Origin: Porphyrobacter sp. AAP82
GTDB taxonomy: Bacteria > Pseudomonadota > Alphaproteobacteria > Sphingomonadales > Sphingomonadaceae
Assembly (NCBI RefSeq): GCF_000331285.1
Contig: NZ_ANFX01000030.1
Span: 27,651-91,650, forward strand
Length of the DNA: 64,000 bases
Reading direction: 5' to 3'
A model generated the notes under the pieces. That model saw only the letters and a list, made by a program, of their open reading frames with translations. It was not told the origin of the DNA and made no database searches. Position numbers and translations under genes: made by a program. This document shows positions 39,842-51,582 of the stretch, in pieces. Within the stretch, counting starts at the first letter, position 1. Every line of letters begins with the position of its first letter.

Positions 39842-40243
39842 GTGACCACGTCAGACGAAGCCTCTCAGACCGGGCCCGGCGAACGCATCACCGAGGCCGA
39901 GCATGCGGTGATGGAAGTGCTGTGGGACCGTCCGCGCCAAACCGCTGCCGAAGTGTGCGAGGATGTCTGCGCCACCCGCGGCTGGAGCCTCGCCACCGTC
40001 AAGACCCTGCTTTCGCGGCTGGTCCAGAAGGGCGCTGCCGCCGCCGAGCCCGATGGCCGCCGCTTCCTCTATTCGCCGCTGATCGCGCGCGAGGATTATG
40101 TCGGGGGCGAGAGCCGCCGCCTCGTCGATCGCCTGTTCGGCGGCAGCGCCGCATCGCTGGTCGCGCATCTCGCCGAGACCGAGGCCCTGACGGCCGATGA
40201 TCTTGCCGAGATCGAGGCGCTGCTGAAGGAGCTCAAGTCGTGA
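39842..40243 (+). CDS. BlaI/MecI/CopY family transcriptional repressor
   Basis: This 133-residue winged-helix repressor has the family blocks ITEAEHAVMEVLWDRPRQTAAEV, WSLATVKTLLSRLVQKGAAAAEPDGRRFLYSPLI and a C-terminal dimerisation region with AETEALTADDLAEIEALL. The start is GTG 39842 after GCGAGGGAGACGCCCC. BlaI-like operators lie directly upstream. Its stop overlaps the ATG-equivalent GTG of the M56 peptidase gene, its predicted controller. In characterised systems the M56 protein causes cleavage of the repressor. The controlled genes here beyond its own operon are unknown. Confidence 0.92.
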   Translation: MTTSDEASQTGPGERITEAEHAVMEVLWDRPRQTAAEVCEDVCATRGWSLATVKTLLSRLVQKGAAAAEPDGRRFLYSPLIAREDYVGGESRRLVDRLFGGSAASLVAHLAETEALTADDLAEIEALLKELKS

Positions 40244-41892
40244 GCGCGGTGCTGCTCGAAACGCTGGTGTGGACCGGCGTGCTGATCGCTGCGGTGCTGG
40301 TGCTGCGCCGCCCGGTGTCGCGCCATTTCGGGCCGGAGGCGGCCTATGCGCTGTGGGCGCTGCCGCTGCTGCGCCTGGTGGTGCCGCCGCTGACGCTGCC
40401 TGCATGGATGGCGCCCGCGAACACGCTCCATGCCGCTGCACCTGCGCCCGAAGTCGCTGCTGCGCGGCTGCTGTCCGATCCGGTGCTGATCGAAGCGGCC
40501 GCCGCTGCGCCGGCCCCGCTGGCGGTGCCGCGCGAGACCGCGCCCGCGCCCGAGGCCGGGTTCGATCTTTTCGCAAGCCTTGCCGACCTGTCGCCGCTCG
40601 AGGCGCTGCTGGCCCTGTGGCTGGGTAGTGCGGCGGTGTTCCTGGCGCTTCGCTTTGCCGCCTATTTCGCCCTGCGCGACGGGCTGCTTGCCGAAGCGCG
40701 CGAGCTGGGCCGTGCCCGGGGGCTGCTGGGCATGCCGGTGCGCCTCGTCGAAACCCCTGCCACGCGGGCGCCGCTGGCGATGGGCGTGCTCGATCCGGTG
40801 ATCGCGCTGCCGCCGGGCTTCCTCGCGCTTCACGACCGCACCGGCCGCGACCTTGCGCTCGCGCATGAGCTGGCCCACCACCGCGGCGGGGACCTGCTGG
40901 TCAACATCCTCGTCCAGCCGCTGTTCGCGCTGCACTGGTGGAGCCCGCTTGGCCGCTATGGCTGGCTCGCGCTGCGCCGCGATCAGGAAGCGGCCTGCGA
41001 TGCGCGGGTCATGGCCCGCCGGGCGCCGACCGAAAGGGCCGCCTATGCCGCGCTCATTGCCCGCTTTGCCGCCGCGCCCGGGCCTGCGCACCACGCCGCG
41101 CTCACCGCGCCGATGGCCTGCCCGGTGCTCGGCGAGAAATCGATCATCCACCGCCTGAGGAGCCTCGCAATGTCCGATCCCACCCCCCGCCGCCGCATGG
41201 CCGGCCGCGCGCTGCTCGGCGCCGGGCTGCTTGCCCTGCCGCTCACCGCCAGCATTTCCTACGCCGCGGGCGAGAGCATGATCGCCGCCCCCGAAGCGCC
41301 CGAAGCGCCGACCATCCTGCTCGTCGATCCCGATGCTCCCTCCGCTCCCGCCGCCCCCGGCGATGCCACCGTCACCGAACGCGTGTGGCGCGATGCCGAT
41401 GGCAAGGAGCGCCGCGTCCGGCTTGTCACCCGCGGCCACCCCGATGGCGCGGCGCTCGCCCGCGAACTTGAAGCGCTGGAGGGCCTCGACAAGGCCGAGC
41501 GCGAGGAGATGCTCGCCGATCTGCGCGCCGGGCTCGCCGAGGCCGACCGCGCGCTTGCCGATCTGCCGCGGATCATCGCCGAGGCCCGGGCCGAAGCCGA
41601 CAGCGCCCGCGCCGAGGCTGCCGGCGCGCGGGCCGAGGCAGACCGCCAGCGCGTGATCGTCAAGCACGAGTGCAAGCCGGGCAGCGAAGAGGTCTCCGAG
41701 ACCACCACCAGGGACGGCACCCAGATCGTCAGCATCTGCCGCTCGCGCATCTATGCTTCGGCGAGAAAGGGCCTCGAGGAAGCACGCGCAGAGATCGCCG
41801 CCGACCGCGACATCCCCGAGGAAACCCGCAAGCAGATCCTGCGCACGCTCGATGTGCAGATTACCCGCTGGAGCAGCGGCAAGGAGAGGTAG
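40240..41892 (+). CDS. M56 family (BlaR1-type) membrane metallopeptidase without penicillin-binding domain
   Basis: This 550-residue protein has N-terminal membrane helices (from residue 1 and about 120-145), the zinc site H209ExxH213 in LAHELAHHRGGD, and another helix near 325-350 (GRALLGAGLLALPLTAS). The external C-terminal part is not a penicillin-binding sensor. It is an ERVWRDADGKERRVRL segment, then an Ala/Glu/Arg-rich coiled coil (about 405-470) and a Cys-containing end (HECKPGS; SICRSRIY). It overlaps the repressor gene by four bases. It probably senses an unknown envelope signal and triggers repressor cleavage. Confidence 0.88.
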   Translation: MSAVLLETLVWTGVLIAAVLVLRRPVSRHFGPEAAYALWALPLLRLVVPPLTLPAWMAPANTLHAAAPAPEVAAARLLSDPVLIEAAAAAPAPLAVPRETAPAPEAGFDLFASLADLSPLEALLALWLGSAAVFLALRFAAYFALRDGLLAEARELGRARGLLGMPVRLVETPATRAPLAMGVLDPVIALPPGFLALHDRTGRDLALAHELAHHRGGDLLVNILVQPLFALHWWSPLGRYGWLALRRDQEAACDARVMARRAPTERAAYAALIARFAAAPGPAHHAALTAPMACPVLGEKSIIHRLRSLAMSDPTPRRRMAGRALLGAGLLALPLTASISYAAGESMIAAPEAPEAPTILLVDPDAPSAPAAPGDATVTERVWRDADGKERRVRLVTRGHPDGAALARELEALEGLDKAEREEMLADLRAGLAEADRALADLPRIIAEARAEADSARAEAAGARAEADRQRVIVKHECKPGSEEVSETTTRDGTQIVSICRSRIYASARKGLEEARAEIAADRDIPEETRKQILRTLDVQITRWSSGKER

Positions 41893-41951
41893 GCGTCACG
41901 GGCGGATCGGGAGCCCCCGGGTGCGCGGGGGGCGGGGACAGGCGCCAGCCG

Positions 41952-42455
41952 CTATTTCCCGCCCCTCGCCGCCGGCTTGGGGCGCGCCGGATAGGCGCAG
42001 CCGCGCCCGAGACCCCATCCCTTGAGGAACGCGCGCCGCACCATCCCGGCAGTGTAGGCCGCGCGCAGGTTGCGGTCCGCCTCGGCCGCGCCCGTCACCT
42101 CGCGCAGGATGCCGCGAAAGGGGATCACCGAGCCGACCAGGCTCTGCCCGATGCGGCCCTCGCTGATGCGGTCGCCGCGGTCACCCTCGGCGATATCGTA
42201 ATCCGCGCCCAGCACCCGGTCGAGGTCGGCAATCGCCGCGACAGTCGCCGCGCATTTGCCGAGCCCCTTCGTCCCGTAGGGATCGGCCCTGGCTGCCAGC
42301 AGCACTTCGGGAATGTCGCGCGCGTCGATGTTGAGATCGCGCAGCGGGGTCTTGGCGACCTCGCGCGCGTCGGGCTCGGGCATGACCTGCGCGGCGAGCG
42401 GCGCGGCAAGGCCGGACCCGAGCGCGGCAAGCATGGCGAGGGGGAGAGGGCGCAT
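41952..42455 (-). CDS. Secreted protein of unknown function downstream of ypfJ-like gene
   Basis: I do not recognise a named family for this 167-residue protein. It has a signal peptide (MRPLPLAMLAALGSGLAAPLAAQ) and a mature part with TPLRDLNIDARDIPEVLLAAR, two Cys (GKCAAT; GRGCAYP) and a basic C-terminus. ATG 42455 is fixed by the signal peptide; the longer open frame overlaps the ypfJ-like gene. It begins five bases after the ypfJ-like stop, so the two share a transcript. It may be a periplasmic partner or substrate of that protease, which is inference. Confidence 0.75.
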   Translation of the reverse strand: MRPLPLAMLAALGSGLAAPLAAQVMPEPDAREVAKTPLRDLNIDARDIPEVLLAARADPYGTKGLGKCAATVAAIADLDRVLGADYDIAEGDRGDRISEGRIGQSLVGSVIPFRGILREVTGAAEADRNLRAAYTAGMVRRAFLKGWGLGRGCAYPARPKPAARGGK

Positions 42456-42460
42456 CGGGT

Positions 42461-43336
42461 TCAGCCTCCTTCGAAGAAAATGTCGCACGCGGTATCGTCG
42501 GCCGCATCGAGGCCCCGCCGCAGCGCCTCCATGCGCTGGCGGCTGGAGCCGTGGGTGAAGCTTTCGGGATTGACCCCCTGACCGGCATTGCGCTGGAGAG
42601 TATCGTCGCCGATCGCGCTTGCGGCTTTCAGGCCCTCCTCCAGATCGCCCGCTTCGATAAGCTGGCGGTTCTTGCCCGCCCACATCCCGGCATAGCAATC
42701 TGCTTGAAGTTCCATCGCCACCTGCAAACGGTTGGCCGCACCCGGATTGCGCTGCTGCGCGGCGCGCACCTGGTCCGAGATGCCGGTGAGGTTCTGGATG
42801 TGGTGGCCATATTCATGCGCGATCACATAGAGCCGCGCGAAATCCCCGCCGGTGCCGCTCATCCGGGCGAGCTGGTCGTAGAAGCTTGTGTCGATATAGA
42901 TGCCCTTGTCGGCCGGGCAGTAGAACGGTCCCACCGCCGCACTCGCGCTGCCGCAGCCTTGGGTCGTCACCTGTCCGCCGCGGTAGAGATCGAGCACCGG
43001 CTGCTCGAAGGCGATCCCGGCGCGGCTGAATGCGGCCTGCCATGTCGCATCGAGGCTGGTGAGCGCATTGCATGCCTCGCGCGCATAGGCGCTGCTGGCG
43101 CACACCTGCTCCTCGCTGAGTTCCTCGCCGCCGCCTGCGCTCCCGGCCGGGGCGGTCTGCTGCTGGACATTCTGCACGAGACCGATCGTCTGCATCGGAT
43201 CGAGCCCGAACACGGCAGCGCCGATCAGCGCGATCACCAGCGTCCCGCAGCCGATCCCGCGCGGGCCCATACCGCCGCCGCCGCCATCCGAGGAGCGGAC
43301 ATTGATCCGTGATGTGTCGAACGGTCCCAGACGCAT
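42461..43336 (-). CDS. YpfJ-like neutral zinc metallopeptidase
   Basis: This 291-residue protein has the family pattern: a Gly-rich N-terminus (SSDGGGGGMGPRGIGCGTL), one membrane helix (VIALIGAAVFGLDP), then a periplasmic domain with ASAAVGPFYCPADKGIYIDTSFYDQL, the zinc motif VIAHEYGHHIQNLTGI and the later ELQADCYAGMWA. ATG 43336 fits the usual MRL start. It is the first gene of a two-gene operon and is divergent from the bdh-like gene across 110 bases. Confidence 0.9.
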   Translation of the reverse strand: MRLGPFDTSRINVRSSDGGGGGMGPRGIGCGTLVIALIGAAVFGLDPMQTIGLVQNVQQQTAPAGSAGGGEELSEEQVCASSAYAREACNALTSLDATWQAAFSRAGIAFEQPVLDLYRGGQVTTQGCGSASAAVGPFYCPADKGIYIDTSFYDQLARMSGTGGDFARLYVIAHEYGHHIQNLTGISDQVRAAQQRNPGAANRLQVAMELQADCYAGMWAGKNRQLIEAGDLEEGLKAASAIGDDTLQRNAGQGVNPESFTHGSSRQRMEALRRGLDAADDTACDIFFEGG

Positions 43337-43446
43337 TTCCGATTCCTCCCCTCAGCCCGCCCTAATCGCAAGAATTCTGGTGGACAGCCGCGTTTGCGGC
43401 GGCAAAAGCGAACCCCAATTGCCGGAACGTGCAGGAGATGCGGCGA

Positions 43447-44195
43447 ATGCTCAAGGACAAGCGTGCTCTGGTGACCGGTTCCACCTCGGGGATCGGTCTG
43501 GCGGTGGCACGCGCGCTGGCAGCCGAGGGCGCCGAGGTGATTCTCAACGGGCTGGGCGATGCCGGCGAGATCGCGAAGCTGTGCGAGGAACTGGGCGCGC
43601 GCTACAACGGCGCGAACCTGATGGACGCGGCTGCCATCGCGGCGATGATGGAGGAGATCGGCCCGATCGACATCCTCGTCAACAATGCCGGGATGCAGCA
43701 CGTCGCCCCGGTCGAGGCCTTTGCGCCTGAAAAGTGGGACGCGATCATCGCCTTGAACCTTACCGCCGCCTTCCACACCACCCGCCTCGCCGTGCCGGGG
43801 ATGAAGGCGCGCGGGTGGGGTCGGATCATCAACACCGCGAGCGCCCATTCGCAGGTCGCCTCGCCCTTCAAGAGCGCCTATGTCGCGGCCAAGCACGGGC
43901 TGGCCGGCTTTACCAAGACCATCGCGCTGGAACTCGCCACTCACGGCATCACCGCCAACTGCATCTCTCCGGGCTATGTCTGGACCCCGCTCGTCGAGAA
44001 CCAGATCCCCGACACCATGGCCGCGCGCGGCATGACCCGCGAGGCGGTGATGAACGACATCCTTCTCGCCAAGCAGCCGACCAAGGAATTTGTCTCGCCC
44101 GAGGATGTTGCGGCGCTCGCGGTGTTCCTGTGCGGGCCTGCCGCGCGCGGGATCACGGGAGCGAATTACGCGATCGACGGGGGCTGGACCGCCGA

Positions 44196-44199
<4 letters not shown>
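43447..44199 (+). CDS. bdhA: 3-hydroxybutyrate dehydrogenase-like SDR
   Basis: This 250-residue SDR has TGSTSGIG near residue 10, VNNAGMQHVAPVEAF, Ser in NTASAHSQVASPFKSAY, and Tyr/Lys in YVAAKHGLAGFTK. The GMQHV, SAHSQVASPFKSAYVAAKHG and LAKQPTKEFV blocks are typical of D-3-hydroxybutyrate dehydrogenases, which turn PHB monomer into acetoacetate. GTG 43429 and ATG 43438 are alternative starts; ATG 43447 follows AGGAG. Its stop overlaps the M28 peptidase start. It complements phaC/phaZ elsewhere in the window. Confidence 0.88.
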
Positions 44200-47244
<3,045 letters not shown>

Positions 47245-47253
47245 GGCCTCGAT

Positions 47254-48432
47254 ATGACCCCCGCCGCTAGAGTTCAGGCGGCGATCGAGCTGCTCGATAC
47301 GGTCATTGCGTCCGCGCGCTCCAAGGGCGCGCCGGCGGACCGGATCATCGCCGATTATTTCCGCGCCCGCCGCTATGCCGGGTCGAAGGACCGGCGCGCG
47401 GTGCGCGACCTCGTCTACCGCGCGATCCGCCTGTGCGGGCCGGTCCCGGCAAGCGGGCGCGCGGCGATGCTGGCGGTGGCTGCGCAGGATGAAGCGCTGG
47501 CAAGCCTGTTCGACGGCTCCCCCCACGGCCCGGCACCGCGCGGCGAGGGCGAGGAGGCGGCCAATACCGGCCTCGCGCCCAAGTGGCTCGTTGCGGCCTT
47601 GCGCGCTTCGGGGCTGGGCGGGCGCGAGATTGCCGCGCTGCTGGACCGCGCGCCGCTCGATCTGCGGGTCAATGCGCTCAAGGCAGACCGCGAAGGGCTC
47701 GCGCTTCCCGAAGCGGGCGAGCCGCTTGCCAGCGCACAGGGCTTGCGCTTCGATTCGGGCACGCAGGTCGAACAATGGCAGACCTACGCGCAGGGCCTCG
47801 TCGAGATCCAGGACTTGGGCTCCCAGCTGATCGTCGAGGCGTTGCCGGTCTCCCCCGGCGACACGGTCGTCGATCTGTGCGCAGGCGGCGGGGGCAAGAC
47901 CCTCGCGCTCGCCGCAAGGCTCGGCAATGCCGCGAGCCTCGTTGCCGCCGATACCGACAAGCGCCGCCTCGGCAACCTCGGCCCCCGCGCCGCGCGCGCC
48001 GGGGCGGCGGTCGATCACACCGTGCTGCTCGATCCGGGCCGCGAGATGCTGGCGCTCGCGCCCTTTGCCGGAAAGGCCGATCACGTGCTGGTCGACGCGC
48101 CCTGTTCGGGGAGCGGGACATGGCGCCGCAGCCCCGAGGGGCGATGGCGACTCGACCCGGCAGAGCTCGCCCGCCTTAACCATCTTCAGGACCACGTGCT
48201 GGATCTTGCCGCGCAGCTGGTGCGCCCGGGCGGGAGCATCGCTTTCGTCACCTGTTCGGTGCTCGATGCCGAGGGGCCCGACCGCGCCGCCGCCTTTCTC
48301 GCGCGGCATCCGGGCTGGCGGGCCGAGGAGCTGCGTCTCCCCTTCGGCACGCCCCGGGGTGCAGGAATCCGCCTCGATCCGCTCCATCACGGCACGGATG
48401 GTTTTTTCGTCGCGTGCCTTCGTTCACCATGA
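47254..48432 (+). CDS. RsmB-family rRNA (cytosine-C5) methyltransferase
   Basis: This 392-residue protein has an N-terminal NusB-like region and the RsmB/Nop2 catalytic domain: VDLCAGGGGKTLALA (SAM motif), VDAPCSGSGTWRRSPEGRW and the nucleophile block FVTCSVLDAEG, with Cys residues in both the PCS and TCS motifs. It methylates C5 of cytosine in rRNA. The order and length are those of RsmB, but the exact nucleotide cannot be told, so no symbol is given. It begins nine bases after guaB. Confidence 0.88.
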   Translation: MTPAARVQAAIELLDTVIASARSKGAPADRIIADYFRARRYAGSKDRRAVRDLVYRAIRLCGPVPASGRAAMLAVAAQDEALASLFDGSPHGPAPRGEGEEAANTGLAPKWLVAALRASGLGGREIAALLDRAPLDLRVNALKADREGLALPEAGEPLASAQGLRFDSGTQVEQWQTYAQGLVEIQDLGSQLIVEALPVSPGDTVVDLCAGGGGKTLALAARLGNAASLVAADTDKRRLGNLGPRAARAGAAVDHTVLLDPGREMLALAPFAGKADHVLVDAPCSGSGTWRRSPEGRWRLDPAELARLNHLQDHVLDLAAQLVRPGGSIAFVTCSVLDAEGPDRAAAFLARHPGWRAEELRLPFGTPRGAGIRLDPLHHGTDGFFVACLRSP

Positions 48433-48494
48433 TAGGCTCCGGTGTTATGACCCAGCCGTCCGGTTCCCGGTCTCAAGCACTGAAGGAGCTCTTG

Positions 48495-48995
48495 ATGCGT
48501 TTTGCGCCCGCCGCCGCCGCTCTCTCGCTGTGTCTCGCCATGACGGCGAGCATTTCGCTTGCCGGGGACGATGCGGCGCCCGATCCGCGCGCGACGGCGC
48601 TGATCGCGCAGGGCCAGGCGTTGCTGGCGGCCGGAGAGGCCGAGGCCGCGACCGGTGCTTTCGAGGCCGCGCTGGCGGTTGATCCGGGCTACACGCCGAT
48701 CTTCATCAATCTCGCCGACGCCGCGCGCCAGCAGGGCCTCCAGGGCAAGGCGATCGGCTATTACCGCGAGGCGCTGGAGCGCGATCCGGGCAATTTCGCG
48801 GCGATCTCGGGCGAGGGTGCGGCGCTGGTCGAAAAGGGCGCGGTCGAAAAGGCGCGGCGCAACCTTGCCAAGCTGCAATCGCTGTGCGGCGATGATTGCC
48901 CCGAGACGGTCGCGCTGCAATCGAGCATCGCCCGCGGCGCGCCCGCGCGGCTGGCGGTCGAGAGCAAGGCAGACAGCGCGACAGCGTCGAACTGA
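48495..48995 (+). CDS. Exported TPR protein
   Basis: This 166-residue protein has a signal peptide (MRFAPAAAALSLCLAMTASISLA) and about three tetratricopeptide repeats (LIAQGQALLAAGEAEAATGAFEAALAVDP; AIGYYREALERDPGN; AVEKARRNLAKLQSL). TPR proteins act as scaffolds; the partner is unknown. ATG 48495 has AGGAG six bases upstream and starts the signal peptide; an upstream ATG at 48447 is less likely. It converges with rppH, four bases away. Confidence 0.82.
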   Translation: MRFAPAAAALSLCLAMTASISLAGDDAAPDPRATALIAQGQALLAAGEAEAATGAFEAALAVDPGYTPIFINLADAARQQGLQGKAIGYYREALERDPGNFAAISGEGAALVEKGAVEKARRNLAKLQSLCGDDCPETVALQSSIARGAPARLAVESKADSATASN

Positions 48996-48999
48996 GCGG

Positions 49000-49482
49000 T
49001 CAGATCAGCCCCCGAAACTCCGCCAGCACCTCTTCGTAAACCGCCCGTTTGAAGGGCACGATCACTTCCGGCAGCAGGCCCGGATCGATCCAGCGCCATG
49101 CGTTGAATTCGGGCGGATCGTGCGCTTCGAGGTCGATGTCGGCGTCCTCGCCCAGGAACCTGCCGAGGAACCAGTGCTGTTCCTGCCCGCGATACTTGCC
49201 CTTCCACACCTTGCCGAGCAGTTCGGGGGGGAGATCGTAGCGGATGGGCTGTGAGGCCTGCGCGATCACCTCCACCATATGTGCCCCGACGCCCACCTCC
49301 TCCTCAAGCTCGCGCAGCGCGGCTTCGCGCACGTCCTCGCCCTTGTCGATCCCGCCCTGCGGCATCTGCCAGAAGCCGTGTGCGGAAGAGTCGATGCGCT
49401 GGCCGACGAAGACGAGGCCTTCCGCGTTCACCAGCATGAAGCCGGCACACGGACGGTAGGGGAGGGTCTCGGGGTCGATCAT
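49000..49482 (-). CDS. rppH: RNA pyrophosphohydrolase (Nudix)
   Basis: This 160-residue Nudix hydrolase has the family start YRPCAGFMLVNAEGLVFVGQR, HGFWQMPQGGIDKGED and the Nudix box GGIDKGEDVREAALRELEEEVG. Alphaproteobacterial RppH proteins share the WQMPQGGID and KGKYRGQEQHWFLGRF blocks. It converts 5'-triphosphate RNA ends and starts mRNA decay. ATG 49482 overlaps the stop of the upstream hydrolase by four bases. Confidence 0.93.
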   Translation of the reverse strand: MIDPETLPYRPCAGFMLVNAEGLVFVGQRIDSSAHGFWQMPQGGIDKGEDVREAALRELEEEVGVGAHMVEVIAQASQPIRYDLPPELLGKVWKGKYRGQEQHWFLGRFLGEDADIDLEAHDPPEFNAWRWIDPGLLPEVIVPFKRAVYEEVLAEFRGLI

Positions 49483-50429
49483 AGGGGATTGCCCAGCATG
49501 AAGCGCATCGCGGCGACGATCCGTTCGAGATCGCCCTGCGTGCTCGGCACCATCTGGCGCAAGTTGACGAAGGAGTGGGTGACCCCGCGCATCTCGAGGA
49601 ACACACAATCGCGCCCGGCATCGACCAGCGCCCTGGCATAGGCGCGGCCCGAATCGCGGATCGGATCGAGGCTGGCGGTGACGACGATGGTGGGGGGCGC
49701 GTCGCTGTGGTCCGACAGGATCGGAAAGCCGCGCGGGTCGCTGCGGTCGGCAGCGTAGGCGGCGTCGAAGAAGGCCATGGTCTCGGCGGTGAGGACGAAG
49801 CCCTCGCTGAACTGCGCCATGCTCGCCGAGCCGTTGGCGTCGGCGACCAGCGGGAAGATCGGGACTTGCAGCACCACCGGGACGGCGGCGGGATTTGCGC
49901 CCAGCAGCTGGCTCACCACCACGGTCGCATTGCCGCCCGCGCTGTCTCCGATGGTGACGATGCCGCTGGCGGTGAGGCCGAGTTCGGTTGGCGAGGAGGC
50001 CACCCAGCGCGTCGCCGCCTCGCAATCGCGGATCGCGGCGGGGAAGGGTGCCTCGGGCGCGCGGGCATAGTGGACCGCGACCAGCGGCAGATCGGCGAGC
50101 GCGGCGATCTCGGTGCACAGCGCGTGGTGCGTGTCGAGGTCGCCGATCACGAAGCCGCCGCCGTGGTAGAAGGTGATCACCGGCGTCGGCCCCTCGCGGC
50201 TCTCGCGCGCGTCATAGAGGCGCAGCGGAATGTCGTCCGCCGGGCCGGGGCACACGAGGTCGCGGATCACGGGAAGCTGGCGCGCCGGGCGGTCGGCGAG
50301 GTTGTGCAGCGCCTGATAGGAAGCGCGCGCTTCCTCGAGCGTCATGTCCACGATCTTCGGCCCGTTCACCTGCGCCATCATGTCGAGGAAGGCCTTCATG
50401 TCGGGGCGGATATAGGGCGCGTCGGTCAT
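49479..50429 (-). CDS. HSL-type alpha/beta hydrolase (esterase/lipase)
   Basis: This 316-residue enzyme belongs to the hormone-sensitive-lipase family: oxyanion motif YHGGGFVIGD, nucleophile elbow GDSAGG, the acid in ASLDPIRDSG and His in GVTHSFV. No signal peptide is present, so it is cytoplasmic. It is translationally coupled to rppH (ATGA overlap) without an obvious functional link. The substrate is an unknown short-chain ester. Confidence 0.88.
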   Translation of the reverse strand: MTDAPYIRPDMKAFLDMMAQVNGPKIVDMTLEEARASYQALHNLADRPARQLPVIRDLVCPGPADDIPLRLYDARESREGPTPVITFYHGGGFVIGDLDTHHALCTEIAALADLPLVAVHYARAPEAPFPAAIRDCEAATRWVASSPTELGLTASGIVTIGDSAGGNATVVVSQLLGANPAAVPVVLQVPIFPLVADANGSASMAQFSEGFVLTAETMAFFDAAYAADRSDPRGFPILSDHSDAPPTIVVTASLDPIRDSGRAYARALVDAGRDCVFLEMRGVTHSFVNLRQMVPSTQGDLERIVAAMRFMLGNPL

Positions 50430-50525
50430 CGTGGTTCTCTCCCGTGTTTGCGGCGCGAGCGATAGGCGAGCAGGCGGGCGATTTCCACTCGCTTGATCGC
50501 AAGGGCCGCGCTAGCCAGACAAGCG

Positions 50526-51446
50526 ATGGACAATCTGACACATAGCCTGGTCGGTGCGGTGCTGGGGCAGGCGGGGCTGAAGCGCACCACCGGCCTTGCC
50601 ATGCCTGCCCTCATCATCGGCGCGAACCTGCCCGATGTGGACGCGGCGTGCTTCTTCTGGCTGCACGGCACCGAGCATCTCGCCTTCCGCAGAGGCATCA
50701 CCCACGGCCCGCCCGCGCTGGTGCTGCTGCCCTTGGTGCTGGCGGGGCTGCTATGGGGCGGGGACCGCTGGCAGGAGCGGCGCGGCACCCGGCCCGAGGG
50801 TCGGCTGCCGGTGCGGTTCGGCTGGCTCTATGCGATGGCATTCATCGGTTGCCTCAGCCACCCCTTCTTCGACTTGCTCAACGTCTACGGCATCCGGCTG
50901 CTGGAGCCGTTTTCCTCGCAATGGTTCTATGGGGACACGCTGTTCATCATCGACCCGTGGCTGTGGGCGCTGCTGATTGCGAGCGTGTGGGTGTCGCGGC
51001 AGCGGGAGGAGGCGGGGGCAAAGTGGGCGCGGCCTGCGCAGGTCGGGATTGTTGCGGCGTTGGCGTATATCGGGGCGAACGGCTTCACGACGTGGCATTC
51101 GGCCAACTACCATTCGCACGGCATCCCGGGCGATACGGTCATCGCCAGCCCGCTGCCGCTGTGGGGCCCCTTGCGCCGCGAACTCATCACCGGCGGCGAC
51201 GGTCGTTACGCCATCGAGACGACCATCGTGAGCCAATGCCGCCTGCCCGATCTCACCGAGGCCCGCCGCACCAAAACCCAGCTCGAGGCCTTCCTGTTTT
51301 GGTCGCGCGCGCCCTTCTTCACCCGCGCGCCCGATGGCTCGGTGGTGCTGCGGGACGCGCGCTTCACCGATCCGCGGGTAGGGGACAGGTTTGCCCTCGC
51401 GCTGCCCGATGTGACGTGCGAGGCCTTGCCTTCCCCGACATCCTGA
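50526..51446 (+). CDS. YdjM-like membrane-bound metal-dependent hydrolase
   Basis: This 306-residue membrane protein has the YdjM/DUF457 motif set: MDNLTHSLVGAVLGQAGL, ANLPDVDA, RRGITHGPPALVLLPL and GCLSHPFFDLLNVYGIRLLEPFS, with His and Asp residues along membrane helices. These proteins are predicted metal-dependent hydrolases of unknown substrate. ATG 50526 gives the family start. Its stop codon lies inside the intergenic inverted repeat. Confidence 0.88.
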   Translation: MDNLTHSLVGAVLGQAGLKRTTGLAMPALIIGANLPDVDAACFFWLHGTEHLAFRRGITHGPPALVLLPLVLAGLLWGGDRWQERRGTRPEGRLPVRFGWLYAMAFIGCLSHPFFDLLNVYGIRLLEPFSSQWFYGDTLFIIDPWLWALLIASVWVSRQREEAGAKWARPAQVGIVAALAYIGANGFTTWHSANYHSHGIPGDTVIASPLPLWGPLRRELITGGDGRYAIETTIVSQCRLPDLTEARRTKTQLEAFLFWSRAPFFTRAPDGSVVLRDARFTDPRVGDRFALALPDVTCEALPSPTS

Positions 51447-51540
51447 ACTTGTTTCAGGATCCATCCTTCCTCCCGAACCGCTGCCCGCACTTGCGCGATG
51501 GATGCTGGAAACGAAGTTCACCAAAGGTGAAACAAGTTCA
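51444..51540. repeat. Inverted repeat with TGAACTTGTTTCA arms
   Basis: A 13-base perfect inverted repeat (tgaacttgtttca at 51444-51456; tgaaacaagttca at 51528-51540) flanks a segment with further partial pairing (GGATCCATCC with GATGGATGCT). The left arm is itself part of a small palindrome cctgaa/ttcagg. It overlaps the stop codon of the YdjM-like gene. The form suggests a dispersed, REP-like intergenic element or a terminator. Confidence 0.6.
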
Positions 51541-51582
51541 GCATGACGGCGTTGGGTGTGTTTGGATCGATCAGAGTGACAA

